Positions 41,447 to 54,292 are shown, counted from the first letter of the stretch. The stretch: DNA of 64,000 bases from Runella sp. CRIBMP (GCF_009905605.1 NZ_JAAAKZ010000003.1:434001-498000), one strand, 5' to 3'. Program-made: numbers and translations. The notes: generated from the sequence alone by a model not told the origin.

Positions 41447-42253
41447 ATGGCAGCGCAATTCCTCACCCCCACAATTGTACAGAAAATAGGGTTGTATGAT
41501 CCTATTTCGCTGGCCGAAATGGACGGCGTCAAACTCATGAACCGCACCGATGTCAAGTTTTTAGTCCCCCTAAAAATGCTGCCTACTTTGTTGGAGGATT
41601 TGCGGCCCTACTATCGTTTGTTGGAAATCAACGGGCATCGGATGTGTGATTATGAAACGCTCTACTTTGATACGCCTGATTTACGGTTTTACCACGACCA
41701 CCAAGCAGGACGATTGAATCGGTATAAAATTCGTCAACGTAAGTATGTTCATAGCAACACAATTTTTACGGAAGTAAAATTCAAGAATAATAAAGGGCGT
41801 ACGATTAAGACCCGTTTGCTGAATCAAAGACCCGTCAATACTACCCTGACCGAGGAAACCAACGCTTTTCTAAGCCTACAAACACCAGTTGATCCTGCCA
41901 CACTGACGCCAGTACTTCGGGTGGATTATACCCGGATTACCCTTGTGAGCCGCACAACGGCTGAGCGCTTAACGCTGGATTTGAATTTGACGTTTCACAA
42001 TGAGGCAAGCCGCAAAAGTTATGAACAATTGGTGGTAGCCGAAGTAAAACAAGATTCGCTAAAACACTCCCGATTTTCGGATTTAATGAAGAAATATCAA
42101 CTGCGGGAAGGCTCACTGAGTAAGTATTGCTTGGGCGTTATTAGTCTCAACAAAACGGTCAAACACAATCGCTTTAAAGAAAAGTTGAATCATGTGTTAA
42201 AAATAAATGCCCGATGTACTTCCTTGCCCGAAAATAGCCATTATTCTGCTTAA
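41447..42253 (+). CDS. VTC-domain polyphosphate polymerase
   Basis: A 268-residue soluble protein of the VTC domain family, the catalytic tunnel fold of the yeast vacuolar polyphosphate polymerase Vtc4. The phosphate-binding basic residues expected along the tunnel are visible: MNRTDVKFLVPL (about 25-36), YETLYFDTPDLRFYHDHQAG, RLNRYKIRQRKY, IFTEVKFKNNKGRTIKTR, VLRVDYTRITLV, and the late acidic metal-ligand strand VVAEVKQDS. The family synthesises polyphosphate from ATP; activity here is inferred. It starts exactly where the CotH gene stops and is followed 27 bases later by the DUF4956 membrane protein, the usual partner of bacterial VTC proteins. Confidence 0.93.
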   Translation: MAAQFLTPTIVQKIGLYDPISLAEMDGVKLMNRTDVKFLVPLKMLPTLLEDLRPYYRLLEINGHRMCDYETLYFDTPDLRFYHDHQAGRLNRYKIRQRKYVHSNTIFTEVKFKNNKGRTIKTRLLNQRPVNTTLTEETNAFLSLQTPVDPATLTPVLRVDYTRITLVSRTTAERLTLDLNLTFHNEASRKSYEQLVVAEVKQDSLKHSRFSDLMKKYQLREGSLSKYCLGVISLNKTVKHNRFKEKLNHVLKINARCTSLPENSHYSA

Positions 42254-42280
42254 CATTGTCTGATACCTAACGATAAAAAA

Positions 42281-42943
42281 ATGATTTTTCTCCAAGAGCT
42301 TGCCACTGCCGACACCTTTGAATGGTTTAATAAACTTCCCGAAAAGTTTTTCGTACGCTTGTTGGTTGATTTGCTGACGGTCACGATTCTGGTCCGACTG
42401 ATTTATTACCGACTCTACCGTCGTACGGACTTGTTTCTGACGTTTTTTGGTTTCAATTTGGTCATTTTTCTCATTACGTATCTGCTCAATAAAGTGCAGA
42501 TGTCGATGGGGGCAGCCTTTGGGTTATTTGCCGTGTTTTCGATGCTCCGCTACCGTACAGAAGGGCTTTCGGCCAAAGACATGACTTATCTTTTCATCGT
42601 TATTTCGCTGGGGCTTATCTCCGCTATTATCAAAGGAAGTTGGGACGAATTGGGCTTGGTCAATGGCATGATTGTGCTGAGTGTGTGGCTTTTGGAAGGC
42701 AACTGGCTTATCAAACGGGAGTTGACAAAAGTTGTGCAATACGACAAAATTGATCTGATTTTGCCCGAGCGGCGTGCCGAATTGATTCAAGACCTGCGGG
42801 CACGTACGGGTTTGAATATTCACCGTGTAGAAATTCAAACCATGGATTTTCTGAGAGATTCGGCGCTTATTATGATTTTTTACTATCAAACTCCTGCCAA
42901 AAATGAAAAGAAAATCGAAGAAAATATTTTGGAAAATGCATAA
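42281..42943 (+). CDS. DUF4956 membrane protein
   Basis: A 220-residue inner-membrane protein with about four TM segments (about 22-42, 50-68, 77-112 in two parts, 122-142) and a C-terminal soluble domain (about 145-215). The conserved DUF4956 stretch is GAAFGLFAVFSMLRYRTEG followed by LSAKDMTYLFIVISLGLI. Members are typically encoded beside VTC-domain polyphosphate polymerases, where they probably form the membrane channel or anchor for the polymer, in analogy with the TM part of eukaryotic VTC (inference). Here it follows the VTC gene and overlaps the start of the DUF2490 gene by 8 bases. Confidence 0.92.
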   Translation: MIFLQELATADTFEWFNKLPEKFFVRLLVDLLTVTILVRLIYYRLYRRTDLFLTFFGFNLVIFLITYLLNKVQMSMGAAFGLFAVFSMLRYRTEGLSAKDMTYLFIVISLGLISAIIKGSWDELGLVNGMIVLSVWLLEGNWLIKRELTKVVQYDKIDLILPERRAELIQDLRARTGLNIHRVEIQTMDFLRDSALIMIFYYQTPAKNEKKIEENILENA

Positions 42944-43649
42944 TTTAGGAAATAACCCTGCGCTTATCAAAGGATTGTCAAGGTATTGGTTTAGAGGAGT
43001 TTATGTTTCGTTGGTGCTGTTGGTTTTACCAATGATGGGTTATTCGCAAGCCGCCGATATTGGCCTTTGGTCGGGTGTGGGAGTGGAGAAAAAGATTACT
43101 AAAAAATGGTCGGCCAACATCAATGTCCAATCCCGTTTTACGGACAATATTTCCGTTTTAAAAGCGTATTTGGGGGAGGTAGGTCTCTCTTACAAGCTCA
43201 CCAAGCATTGGGAAGTGAGCGGATATTATCGCTACATAGCCCGACGTAAAAAAAATGAGGATAAAACTGGTTATGAATACCGCTCGTACAATCGTTTTTA
43301 TGCTGATTTAGCCTATGATCATAAGCTTTGGAAATTGAAATTTGATTATCGTCTGCGCTACCAGAATCAGTTTCAGGATGATGAAAGCGCGGCCGAAAAT
43401 AGCAGCAGCTACATCCGTAATAAATTTGAATTGTCGTATCCCAATAAATCACGTTTTACGCCTTACGTTTCTACCGATTTTTTCTATGAAATCGGGAACG
43501 GTTTTGACCAAATGCGTAATAAAGCGGGCGTAGAAATTGCGCTCAATAAGCACCATAAACTGGAAATATCGGGCTTTACCGATTACCGCTTGATTGGAAG
43601 TCAGGAAAATCGGTTTCTGATTGGTGTGGGCTATAAAGTAAAATTTTGA
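42936..43649 (+). CDS. DUF2490 outer membrane protein
   Basis: A 237-residue exported protein from the ATG at 42936, which overlaps the DUF4956 stop as ATGCATAA (an ATG at 42903 is possible but overlaps more). The hydrophobic signal (VYVSLVLLVLPMMGYSQA) is followed by a beta-barrel-like region of the DUF2490 family: DIGLWSGVGVEKKITKKWSA, alternating strands such as HWEVSGYYRYIARR, YADLAYDHKLWKLKFDYRLR, and a final strand FLIGVGYKVKF. It is the last gene of the CotH/VTC/DUF4956 operon and gives that operon an outer-membrane component. Confidence 0.88.
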   Translation: MHNLGNNPALIKGLSRYWFRGVYVSLVLLVLPMMGYSQAADIGLWSGVGVEKKITKKWSANINVQSRFTDNISVLKAYLGEVGLSYKLTKHWEVSGYYRYIARRKKNEDKTGYEYRSYNRFYADLAYDHKLWKLKFDYRLRYQNQFQDDESAAENSSSYIRNKFELSYPNKSRFTPYVSTDFFYEIGNGFDQMRNKAGVEIALNKHHKLEISGFTDYRLIGSQENRFLIGVGYKVKF

Positions 43650-43653
43650 GGTT

Positions 43654-43678
43654 TGGGGCGAGCTTTCGCCCCATTTTA
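43654..43678. terminator. Bidirectional terminator after the CotH operon
   Basis: TGGGGCGA (43654-43661) pairs perfectly with TCGCCCCA (43666-43673) across a 4-base loop and is followed by TTTTAT. It sits in the 26 bases between DUF2490 and the convergent coaX. Confidence 0.8.
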
Positions 43679-44452
43679 TATACTTTTTTGTTTAACCTTT
43701 TCGCCTATAATGCGCAGTCCATCAAGCGTAAGGCTCCGATTTACTTCCACAAACTCGCCGTGTAAGGTATCAATAATGGAGGACAAACCACCTGTAGCGA
43801 GCGCAATACAATCTCCGTCGAGTTCGCGGCGGATGCGCGTAACCATACCCCGCACCAGACTTTCATAACCCAACAAAATACCCGCCTGAATGGCGTGCGT
43901 GGTATTTTTTCCGATGGCCGATTCTGGCAATTTCAACGGTACTTCGGGCAACTGAGCGGTGTTGGAAAACAAGGCTTTGACGGCGGTTTTCAGGCCTGGC
44001 GCGATGGCAACGCCCAAAATTCGGCCATCTCCCGATACGGTCGTAAAGGTAAGTGCTGTACCAAAATCCACCACCACGGCATTTCGGTTGTATTTGGTAA
44101 AAGCCGCCACGGCATTGGCTACGAGGTCGCTGCCGATTTCGTGGGGATGGTCTATTTCTACTTTTAAATCTGGGTAAATATCGGGCCCGACCACTACGGG
44201 AGGCTCCCCAAAGAGGTTGGATAGCATGGTACGCAGGGTGGGCGTCAGCGGCGGAACCACACTGCTTAAAACCGTAATTGTGATATTCTCCAAGGCTAAG
44301 TCGGCCTCTAAAAAATGAAGCCGTAATTTACTTTCAAAATAATTCGGAGATTCTTCGGGCAGTGAACGCGTACGGAAGATGTGTGTCCATTCCTCATTTT
44401 GCCAAATTCCAAAAACGGTGTCAGTATTGCCTGCGTCAACGGCTAAAAGCAT
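43676..44452 (-). CDS. coaX: Type III pantothenate kinase
   Basis: A 258-residue cytoplasmic enzyme of the first step of coenzyme A synthesis. ASKHA-fold motifs: phosphate-binding DAGNTDTVFGIW at 6-17, PHEIGSDLVANAVAAF (about 106-121) in place of the usual GADR-type motif, VVDFGTALTFTTV near 129-141 and the adenosine-side GGLSSII (about 223-229). Length fits the family. The second motif has Leu where Arg is common, a variant worth noting but seen in an otherwise normal protein. It converges on the DUF2490 gene and is divergent from the beta-galactosidase. Confidence 0.94.
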   Translation of the reverse strand: MLLAVDAGNTDTVFGIWQNEEWTHIFRTRSLPEESPNYFESKLRLHFLEADLALENITITVLSSVVPPLTPTLRTMLSNLFGEPPVVVGPDIYPDLKVEIDHPHEIGSDLVANAVAAFTKYNRNAVVVDFGTALTFTTVSGDGRILGVAIAPGLKTAVKALFSNTAQLPEVPLKLPESAIGKNTTHAIQAGILLGYESLVRGMVTRIRRELDGDCIALATGGLSSIIDTLHGEFVEVNRSLTLDGLRIIGEKVKQKSI

Positions 44453-44616
44453 GATAGACTGAGGTTTGTGATGGTATATTTTTTATGAATCGAAAAGGCT
44501 TATTGGAGTACAATTGGCTTGAAAATTCAACGGAAACTGCCCAAAACACCGAATCGATTCGTTGAAGCAAGTCGTTTTTATCCAATATTCGGCTGTCTTT
44601 TTTCGTTGTCTTTCTA

Positions 44617-44644
44617 TTGGTTCAGCCAAAAGTCCTTTATTTTG
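44617..44644 (+). promoter_or_regulatory. Candidate promoter for the beta-galactosidase gene
   Basis: TTG (44617-44619), an 18-base spacer and TATTTTG (44638-44644). This fits the Bacteroidota TTG / TAnnTTG pattern well, with about 40 bases to the ATG at 44688. Confidence 0.45.
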
Positions 44645-44684
44645 TGAAACTGAGTTGCGTTCTGAAAATTTAACCCGCTAATGA

Positions 44685-48092
<3,408 letters not shown>

Positions 48093-48111
48093 TATGTTGC
48101 GAGTTACAAAC

Positions 48112-48139
48112 AAAAAAGCCGGGCTAGCCCGGCTTTTTT
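48112..48139. terminator. Perfect palindromic terminator
   Basis: A 28-base perfect palindrome with core GCCGGGCTAGCCCGGC, A-tract before and T-tract after, so it can serve the beta-galactosidase and the convergent M16 peptidase gene. Confidence 0.92.
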
Positions 48140-48161
48140 GTTTTGGTATTTCCACGGATTA

Positions 48162-50966
48162 TTACTTCTTTTCTGGCAACAACACCGCTTTGATGAAGTT
48201 GGCATCGCTGAGGTATTTGTTGGCTGCTGCTTTGGTGCTTGCTACGGTGATTTTGTTTAGTTGCTTCTCCCAGTCCAACAGCGCTTTTGGATCTTCGCCC
48301 TTGGTGTAGGCGTCGATTAGCTGGCTCTGCCAGAAACCGTTTTCTTTGGTTTGGACTTCCATGGCCCGGCGGGTTTCGGCTTTAAACTTATCAATATCGG
48401 TCTGCGAGGCTCCGTTTTTCTTGATTTCGTCAATGACCGCTAAAGTTTTAACGGCCAATTCTTCGACGCGCTCAGGGCCTGTGCCATAACCAATGCGTAA
48501 ACTGTAGCGAGGAGCTGGAATCTTGCTGTAAGCCGCCCGAGCACCGATGCCGTATACGCCGCTTTCTTTTTCGCGAATGACTTCAATCAACTTTATATTC
48601 AGGATTTCTTCCAACGCATCAAGTTGCCAGTTGTTGTCATCATTGTATTCATAATCACCGCTGTAAACCAATGTCGCCTGACTTTTTTGCTCAATGCCTT
48701 TGTAGACTTTCTTCTCGATTTTGCCTTTCGGCGCACGAATCCCCAAGTCACGGAATGACTCTTTTTTGCCCTGTGCTGGCAAAACGGCTAGGTATTTTTC
48801 AAGCAAAGGCTTGATTTGCTCTACATTGAATGAACCCGTAAAGAAGAAGGTAAAATCAGACGCATCGGCAAAACGCTCTTTATAAATCTCGTACGAACGG
48901 TCTGGGTTGGCCATATCCCAACGCTCTACGCTGATGGGCAAACGGCGGAAATTGTAGTTGCCCAACAAGGTATTCAAGGTGTCCTGAAAAACCATTTCTG
49001 GCGACGGCGACGCTTTCATGTTTTGAATAGCCGAGCGCTGCGTGGTCATGAATCCTTTGATGACTTCGTTGTCTTTGCGGGGTTTTGTAAAGTAGGCGTA
49101 CACCAGTTGGAGGGCTGTTTCGAGGTCTTTGGGACTGCTGCTACCCGTAAAACCTTCTTCGTTTTCGCTCACAAAAGGGCTGATGTTGACCACCTTGCCA
49201 GTTAGGTATTTTTTGAGGGCATTTTGGTTGAATTCTCCCACACCGCTCTCTTCTACCACCGCGTCTGAAAGTCCAGCGCTCATAAAATCTTTGTCACTAT
49301 AAAGCGACGTACCTCCTTGGCTGCGGGCGCCGATGAGGATTTCGTCATTTTTGAAGTCAGTGGGTTTAAGCACAACTTTGACGCCGTTGCTCAACGTAAG
49401 TTCGGTCACGCCCAGTTCGGCGATTTGTTTAGTGGAAGTCGTACGGCCCGCCGCTGGTAAATTTTCGATCAACGGTTTGTTGATGACTTTGTCTTCGTAG
49501 GCGGTCACTCCTTTGCCTGCTCCGTTGACCCATTCCAGAATTTGGGCTTCGGTCGGTAGCTTCGCTTTGTCTTTTTCCGAGGCCATGATAATGACCGTGC
49601 GGTTGTCGGGTGTTAAATATTTGGCAGCCAAGGCGTTTACCTCTTCGATTTTGATGCCACTAAGTTGCTCTTTTACAAATTCGTAGTAAAACTCAATGCC
49701 TGTTGCGGGCGCATCCTCCAAAAAGTGATTCATGTATTCATTTACATAACTCGCTGATTTGGTTTTGTCTTTTTCTTTGAAGCGCTTTTCAACGCTGGTC
49801 AGCAACTGCGTTTTGGTACGCTCCAACTCAGTAGCGGTAAAACCGAAATTTTTCACCCGGATTCCTTCATCCAATACTGCTTTGACGGCTAGTTCAAGGT
49901 TGCCATCTTTGGCAACTGCAATGTTGCTGAACGAGTCATAATCGCCAATAAAACCGCCGTAGCCTGCTCCGCCAAACAAGAAAGGAGGGTTGGCCTGCTG
50001 TTGCAATTCCTGCAAACGTGCCTGTAACATTTGGTTGAACAGGTTGCGTTTGATAGTTTCGCGCGAGTCATTCAAGGTTTTTTCTTCCGCTTTTGGCAAT
50101 TTCGTTACTATTTGAGCAATCATGTAAGGCTGCTCTGGGTCAGTGACAATTGCTACGCGGGTTCCTTTAAAATCGGCTACTGGATATTTTCCGAGCGGCT
50201 TAGCATTGGTGGCTTTCGGAATAGCCCCAAAGCGCTCTTTAATGGTTTTTTCTACTTGATCAATGTCGAAATCACCCACCGCTAGAATGGCTTGCAAATC
50301 AGGACGGTACCAGGTTTTGTAGAAGTTGCGGATGGTTTCGTGCGTAAAGTTCTTGAGAATATCTTCGGTTCCAATCACGGTACGTTTACCATATTTTGAA
50401 TCCCCAACAAGAATAGGAAGCCATTTATCGCGCATGCGTTGTTGTGCACCTTTGCCACCGCGAAATTCTTCCAAAATTACCCCGCGCTCCTTGTCAATTT
50501 CGGAGCCTTCCATGGTGATGTTGTGCGCCCAATCCTCAAGTACGACAAACGCTTTGTTGAAAATATCGGCGGAGTCGGTCGGTACGGGAAGTTGATATAC
50601 CGTTTGGTCCTGACCCGTGAAGGCATTTAAGTCATCGCCAAATTTAACCCCAGCGCGTTGGAGGTAGCTGACTAATTCATTTTTTGGGAAATTTTTTGTG
50701 CCGTTAAAAGCCATGTGCTCCGTGAAGTGGGCCAAGCCATTTTCTTTGTCTTCTTCCTGAATCGCTCCTACTTTGTTGACTAGATAGAGTTCGGCGCGCT
50801 TTTTGGGTTCTTCGTTTTTACGGATGTAGTACGTCATCCCGTTGGGCAATTTGCCATAGCGGACTTTTGGGTCAAAGGGAATGGGCTTTTTAAGGTCGAC
50901 TTGGGAAAAGGCTACATTTGCCCAACCGAAAACTACCATAAATAATAGTAATTTTGTTTGTTTCAT
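48162..50966 (-). CDS. M16-family zinc metallopeptidase (pitrilysin type)
   Basis: A 934-residue exported insulinase/pitrilysin-like peptidase from the chosen start. The signal peptide is KLLLFMVVFGWANVAFSQ. The first M16 domain carries the inverted zinc motif HFTEH (His80, Glu83, His84) with the downstream glutamates in KERGVILEEFRGG, followed by the inactive second, third and fourth repeats (for example IAVGDFDIDQVEKTI and FFFTGSFNVEQIKPLLEKYL). M16 enzymes close around and degrade peptides; this one is probably periplasmic. The upstream ATG at 51032 adds a hydrophilic-hydrophobic leader not needed for export, so 50966 is preferred. Confidence 0.95.
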   Translation of the reverse strand: MKQTKLLLFMVVFGWANVAFSQVDLKKPIPFDPKVRYGKLPNGMTYYIRKNEEPKKRAELYLVNKVGAIQEEDKENGLAHFTEHMAFNGTKNFPKNELVSYLQRAGVKFGDDLNAFTGQDQTVYQLPVPTDSADIFNKAFVVLEDWAHNITMEGSEIDKERGVILEEFRGGKGAQQRMRDKWLPILVGDSKYGKRTVIGTEDILKNFTHETIRNFYKTWYRPDLQAILAVGDFDIDQVEKTIKERFGAIPKATNAKPLGKYPVADFKGTRVAIVTDPEQPYMIAQIVTKLPKAEEKTLNDSRETIKRNLFNQMLQARLQELQQQANPPFLFGGAGYGGFIGDYDSFSNIAVAKDGNLELAVKAVLDEGIRVKNFGFTATELERTKTQLLTSVEKRFKEKDKTKSASYVNEYMNHFLEDAPATGIEFYYEFVKEQLSGIKIEEVNALAAKYLTPDNRTVIIMASEKDKAKLPTEAQILEWVNGAGKGVTAYEDKVINKPLIENLPAAGRTTSTKQIAELGVTELTLSNGVKVVLKPTDFKNDEILIGARSQGGTSLYSDKDFMSAGLSDAVVEESGVGEFNQNALKKYLTGKVVNISPFVSENEEGFTGSSSPKDLETALQLVYAYFTKPRKDNEVIKGFMTTQRSAIQNMKASPSPEMVFQDTLNTLLGNYNFRRLPISVERWDMANPDRSYEIYKERFADASDFTFFFTGSFNVEQIKPLLEKYLAVLPAQGKKESFRDLGIRAPKGKIEKKVYKGIEQKSQATLVYSGDYEYNDDNNWQLDALEEILNIKLIEVIREKESGVYGIGARAAYSKIPAPRYSLRIGYGTGPERVEELAVKTLAVIDEIKKNGASQTDIDKFKAETRRAMEVQTKENGFWQSQLIDAYTKGEDPKALLDWEKQLNKITVASTKAAANKYLSDANFIKAVLLPEKK

Positions 50967-51139
50967 GGATTGCGAAAGTTTAGATGATAAGAGAATTAAA
51001 TGATAAAACAAGTTGTTTACGCACTTGTTCACAAATTTATTGTGGATAAGTGGTCGAAATCAAGGTTTGCTGATAAATAAATTGGCATAACAGTAGGCTA
51101 AAACGAAAAAATTAGTTTTTTAACAAAGTTATTGATTTA

Positions 51140-51754
51140 ATGTTATTTGACGATAGTTACAGAACAATAGTCACCCCTGTAGAAGGACTTTTTCGTGATC
51201 GAGGAAGTAAATTTTTAGCTTTTGGGTACCCAATCCAAAACGAAGAAGACGTAAAACAATACCTTACTGCATTACGTGAAATTCACCCCAAAGCCAACCA
51301 TCACTGCTACGCCTACCGCCTTGGGCTAGACCGAACTCATTTTCGTGCTAATGACGACGGCGAACCGTCGGGCTCAGCTGGAAAACCCATTCTAAATACA
51401 CTTTATGCCCATGATATTACCAATCTACTGGTGGTAGTAGTTCGTTATTTTGGGGGTACGCTGTTGGGGGTTCCGGGCTTGATTAATGCCTACAAAGTAG
51501 CCACCGAAGAAGCGCTCAGTCAAGCTCAAATTGTAACTAAACACGTGCGCGACGTGTACACGCTGACGTATCCGTATGAGCAAATGAACGAGGTCATGAA
51601 AGTCATCAAAGCGTTTGACCTGACGCCTCAAAAACAGCAATTCGACAATGAATGTAGCCTTCAAATCGAAATCCGCAAAACACTCCTGAATCAAGTATTG
51701 GGAAAACTGGAAAAAATTGAAGCGTTGCGGCTTGATTTTGAAGGAACGATTTAA
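51140..51754 (+). CDS. YigZ/IMPACT family protein
   Basis: A 204-residue cytoplasmic protein of the UPF0029/IMPACT family. The conserved N-terminal domain (about 15-125) contains HHCYAYRL, RANDDGEPSGSAGKPIL and VVVVRYFGGTLLGVPGLINA; the C-terminal DUF1949-like domain follows (about 140-200). Bacterial members are linked to translation by homology to eukaryotic IMPACT; the molecular role in bacteria is not established. The gene is isolated between convergent and divergent peptidase genes. Confidence 0.92.
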   Translation: MLFDDSYRTIVTPVEGLFRDRGSKFLAFGYPIQNEEDVKQYLTALREIHPKANHHCYAYRLGLDRTHFRANDDGEPSGSAGKPILNTLYAHDITNLLVVVVRYFGGTLLGVPGLINAYKVATEEALSQAQIVTKHVRDVYTLTYPYEQMNEVMKVIKAFDLTPQKQQFDNECSLQIEIRKTLLNQVLGKLEKIEALRLDFEGTI

Positions 51755-51758
51755 TTGA

Positions 51759-51817
51759 AGTGGCGGAACACGGAAGTACGGAAAAACGTATTCTCCGCGC
51801 TTCCGTGTTCCGCCACT
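51759..51817. terminator. Long inverted repeat between yigZ-like and DPP IV-like genes
   Basis: An 18-bp perfect stem (AGTGGCGGAACACGGAAG at 51759-51776 with 51800-51817) encloses a 23-base loop that itself contains TACG/CGTA. It starts 5 bases after the yigZ-like stop. It probably ends transcription from both sides, though no T-tract follows. Confidence 0.6.
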
Positions 51818-51832
51818 CCTTTCTCCTCAAAA

Positions 51833-54088
51833 CTACAAATTCTTTAATACCCAATCTGTCATCATTTGATAGCGATGCATCAGGGTATTACCGCCACTGA
51901 TGCCATGATTGCGGTTGGGGTAATAAAAGCTGTCAAACTGTTTGCCAGCCTTGATAAGGGCATTGACAAAATCGACGGAATTCTGAAAATGGACGTTGTC
52001 GTCGCCCGTTCCGTGAACGATAAAGAATTTGCCTTTCAGTTTATTAACGTGCTGAATGGGGGAGTTGTCATCGTAGCCCGAAGCATTGTCTTGCGGGCGT
52101 TTGAGGTAGCGTTCTGTGTAAACGGTGTCATAATACCGCCACGTGGTCACGGGCGCGCCTGCAATACCCGCTTTGAAATAATCGGCACCGATGGTCATGC
52201 ACAGCGAGGCCATGTATCCGCCGTAGCTGTGGCCGTGAATTCCGATGCGAGAAGCATCCACGTAGGGCAAGGAGGCTAAATACTTGGACCCTTCAATTTG
52301 GTCTTCGGTTTCGTATTTGCCAAGTTGAGCGTACGTAACGGTCCGGAAGGCATTGCCGCGCGCGCCCGTACCGCGCCCATCTACCGACACAATCATGTAG
52401 CCTTTGCTGGCCAATACCTGAAACCAATAAAACAACCCACCACCCCAAGTATCGGTTACGGTTTGGGAGCCGGGGCCCCCGTAAACAAACATTAAAACGG
52501 GGTATTTTTTGGCGGGGTCAAAGTCAAGCGGTTTCATCATCCAGCCGTTGAGGCTTGTGCCCTGCGTAGTGGTAAATTTGAAAAATTCTTGTTTAGAAAT
52601 GCGATATTCGGTCAAGCGCTCGCGGAGTTTTTGATTTGCCTCCAACGTACGTACCGCTTTGCCCGTAGGTGCCTGATGCAGACTCACAATCAACGGTTCT
52701 TGCGCCGACTGGTTATAAATCAAATAATAACTGAAGTCAGGACTCATGTTGACCGTATTTGAACCTGATTTCTCGGTCAATTTTACGGGTTGAGGCACTG
52801 GAAGGGGTTTCTTGGATTTTTTGTTGACAGCAGGAGTGGCAAAACTCAAACTGTACAAATGCCGCTCCATCGGCGAAACCATCGGCGAAGTAAAGTACAG
52901 TGTCTGCGTTTTTTCGTCGATTCCGACCAAATCCGTTACTTCCCAATCGCCAGAGGTTAGGGTTTTGAGCAACGTGCCATTCATATCGTATTGGTACAAA
53001 TGCTTGTAGCCGCTACGCTCGGAAGATTGGATAAACGATTTGCCGTCGGCCAAATAGGTAAGGTCGTCCGTAAATTCCAAATCCACGTAGGTTTTGCTTT
53101 CTTCGCTCCACACGGTTTTGGATTGACCCGTAGCGGCGTCACTGTGCAGAATGTCTAACCGATTTTGCAGTCGATTCATACGTTTGATGGACAATAAACC
53201 AGGATTTTGTGTCCATTTGATGCGCGGAATGTATTGGTCTGCTTCGGGGCCAACGTCTACTTTTGTTTTTTGGTTGGAAGCTAAATCATGAACCCAAATC
53301 TCCACCAGCGAGTTGGCTTCTCCCGCCTTGGGATATTTATAACGGTAATCTTTAGGGTACAAATCGCCCCAAAGCTGCATGTTGTATTCAGGAACGCGGC
53401 TTTCATCAAAGCGATAAAAAGCAATTTTCTTGCCATCGGGAGCCCATTCAAAGGCCTTGGCAAAGCTGAATTCTTCTTCATAGACCCAATCGGAGGCTCC
53501 GTTGATAATTTCGTTGCGTTTGCCATCGGTGGTGATGGCTTGTTCGGTGAGGGTAGAAAGGTCGGTAAGGTAAAGGTTGTTGTCTCGAACAAAAGCCACT
53601 TTGCTGCCATCAGGTGAAAGCGTAGCCAACATTTGTTTGCCGTTTTTGGAGAGCTGCACCAACTTTTTGCTCGCCAAATCATACACGTAAAACTCCGCCT
53701 TGAACGACCTACGATAGATGCGCTCGATGCCCGTGGTCAACAACAGCTTGCGCTCGTCGGCGCTGAGTTCGTAGCTGTCAAACTGTATGTTTTGATTGGT
53801 GCCCTCTACCTTGACGGTCGATTGGTCAAAAAGCGTTTCGACGGCCTCGCCCGTGGTAATGCTGTATTTAATAACTTTTCCGCTTTGTTGGGTGGTGTAA
53901 AACCCACCAGCTTTCATCCAGTTTACGCCCGAAATACTGCGCGGGGTAAAGACAGAGCCTTGTGGGCCGTAAATATCATGGAGGGTAACGGTTTTTTGCT
54001 GGGCTTGAACAAACGAGATAAGAAACAAAGAAAAAATAAAAGATGAAACGGTAAACCGAGAATGGGTTGAAGGAAAAGTTTTTCTCAT
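51833..54088 (-). CDS. Dipeptidyl peptidase IV-like serine peptidase (S9B)
   Basis: A 751-residue exported peptidase from the chosen start. Signal peptide 1-31 (FIFSLFLISFVQAQ). An eight-bladed DPP IV beta-propeller (about 35-480) with the Glu pair motif WVYEEEFSF (substrate N-terminus binding) leads into an alpha/beta-hydrolase (about 490-750). The triad is Ser621 in GHSYGGYMA, Asp at 696/697 in GTGDDNVHFQNS and His728 in NRNHGI. The family releases X-Pro dipeptides. ATG at 54088 is preferred over 54151 because it leaves a normal signal peptide and lies after a TATCTTTG promoter element. Confidence 0.95.
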   Translation of the reverse strand: MRKTFPSTHSRFTVSSFIFSLFLISFVQAQQKTVTLHDIYGPQGSVFTPRSISGVNWMKAGGFYTTQQSGKVIKYSITTGEAVETLFDQSTVKVEGTNQNIQFDSYELSADERKLLLTTGIERIYRRSFKAEFYVYDLASKKLVQLSKNGKQMLATLSPDGSKVAFVRDNNLYLTDLSTLTEQAITTDGKRNEIINGASDWVYEEEFSFAKAFEWAPDGKKIAFYRFDESRVPEYNMQLWGDLYPKDYRYKYPKAGEANSLVEIWVHDLASNQKTKVDVGPEADQYIPRIKWTQNPGLLSIKRMNRLQNRLDILHSDAATGQSKTVWSEESKTYVDLEFTDDLTYLADGKSFIQSSERSGYKHLYQYDMNGTLLKTLTSGDWEVTDLVGIDEKTQTLYFTSPMVSPMERHLYSLSFATPAVNKKSKKPLPVPQPVKLTEKSGSNTVNMSPDFSYYLIYNQSAQEPLIVSLHQAPTGKAVRTLEANQKLRERLTEYRISKQEFFKFTTTQGTSLNGWMMKPLDFDPAKKYPVLMFVYGGPGSQTVTDTWGGGLFYWFQVLASKGYMIVSVDGRGTGARGNAFRTVTYAQLGKYETEDQIEGSKYLASLPYVDASRIGIHGHSYGGYMASLCMTIGADYFKAGIAGAPVTTWRYYDTVYTERYLKRPQDNASGYDDNSPIQHVNKLKGKFFIVHGTGDDNVHFQNSVDFVNALIKAGKQFDSFYYPNRNHGISGGNTLMHRYQMMTDWVLKNL

Positions 54089-54127
54089 GAAATTGATGAA
54101 TAAGTGAACAAATAAGACGCAATGAGA

Positions 54128-54135
54128 CAAAGATA
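54128..54135 (-). promoter_or_regulatory. -7 promoter element for the DPP IV-like gene
   Basis: Reverse strand reads TATCTTTG (TAnnTTTG), 39 bases before the chosen ATG at 54088. Confidence 0.45.
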
Positions 54136-54256
54136 GGGAAAACTTGAGCAACCATTAAATCACCCATATTGCGGGAAAATTCCTCGCGCATTTCCTGGTT
54201 TAAGCTTCTTATCTAAAACTCTATGTTTTCAAGGGGGTACATTTTGAGGAAACAAG

Positions 54257-54264
54257 TATCTTTG
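54257..54264 (+). promoter_or_regulatory. -7 promoter element for nth
   Basis: TATCTTTG (TAnnTTTG), 28 bases before the ATG at 54293. No TTG at the standard -33 spacing is seen. Confidence 0.45.
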
Positions 54265-54292
54265 AAAGTCCAAAAAAGGGCTGTCCAAACCT

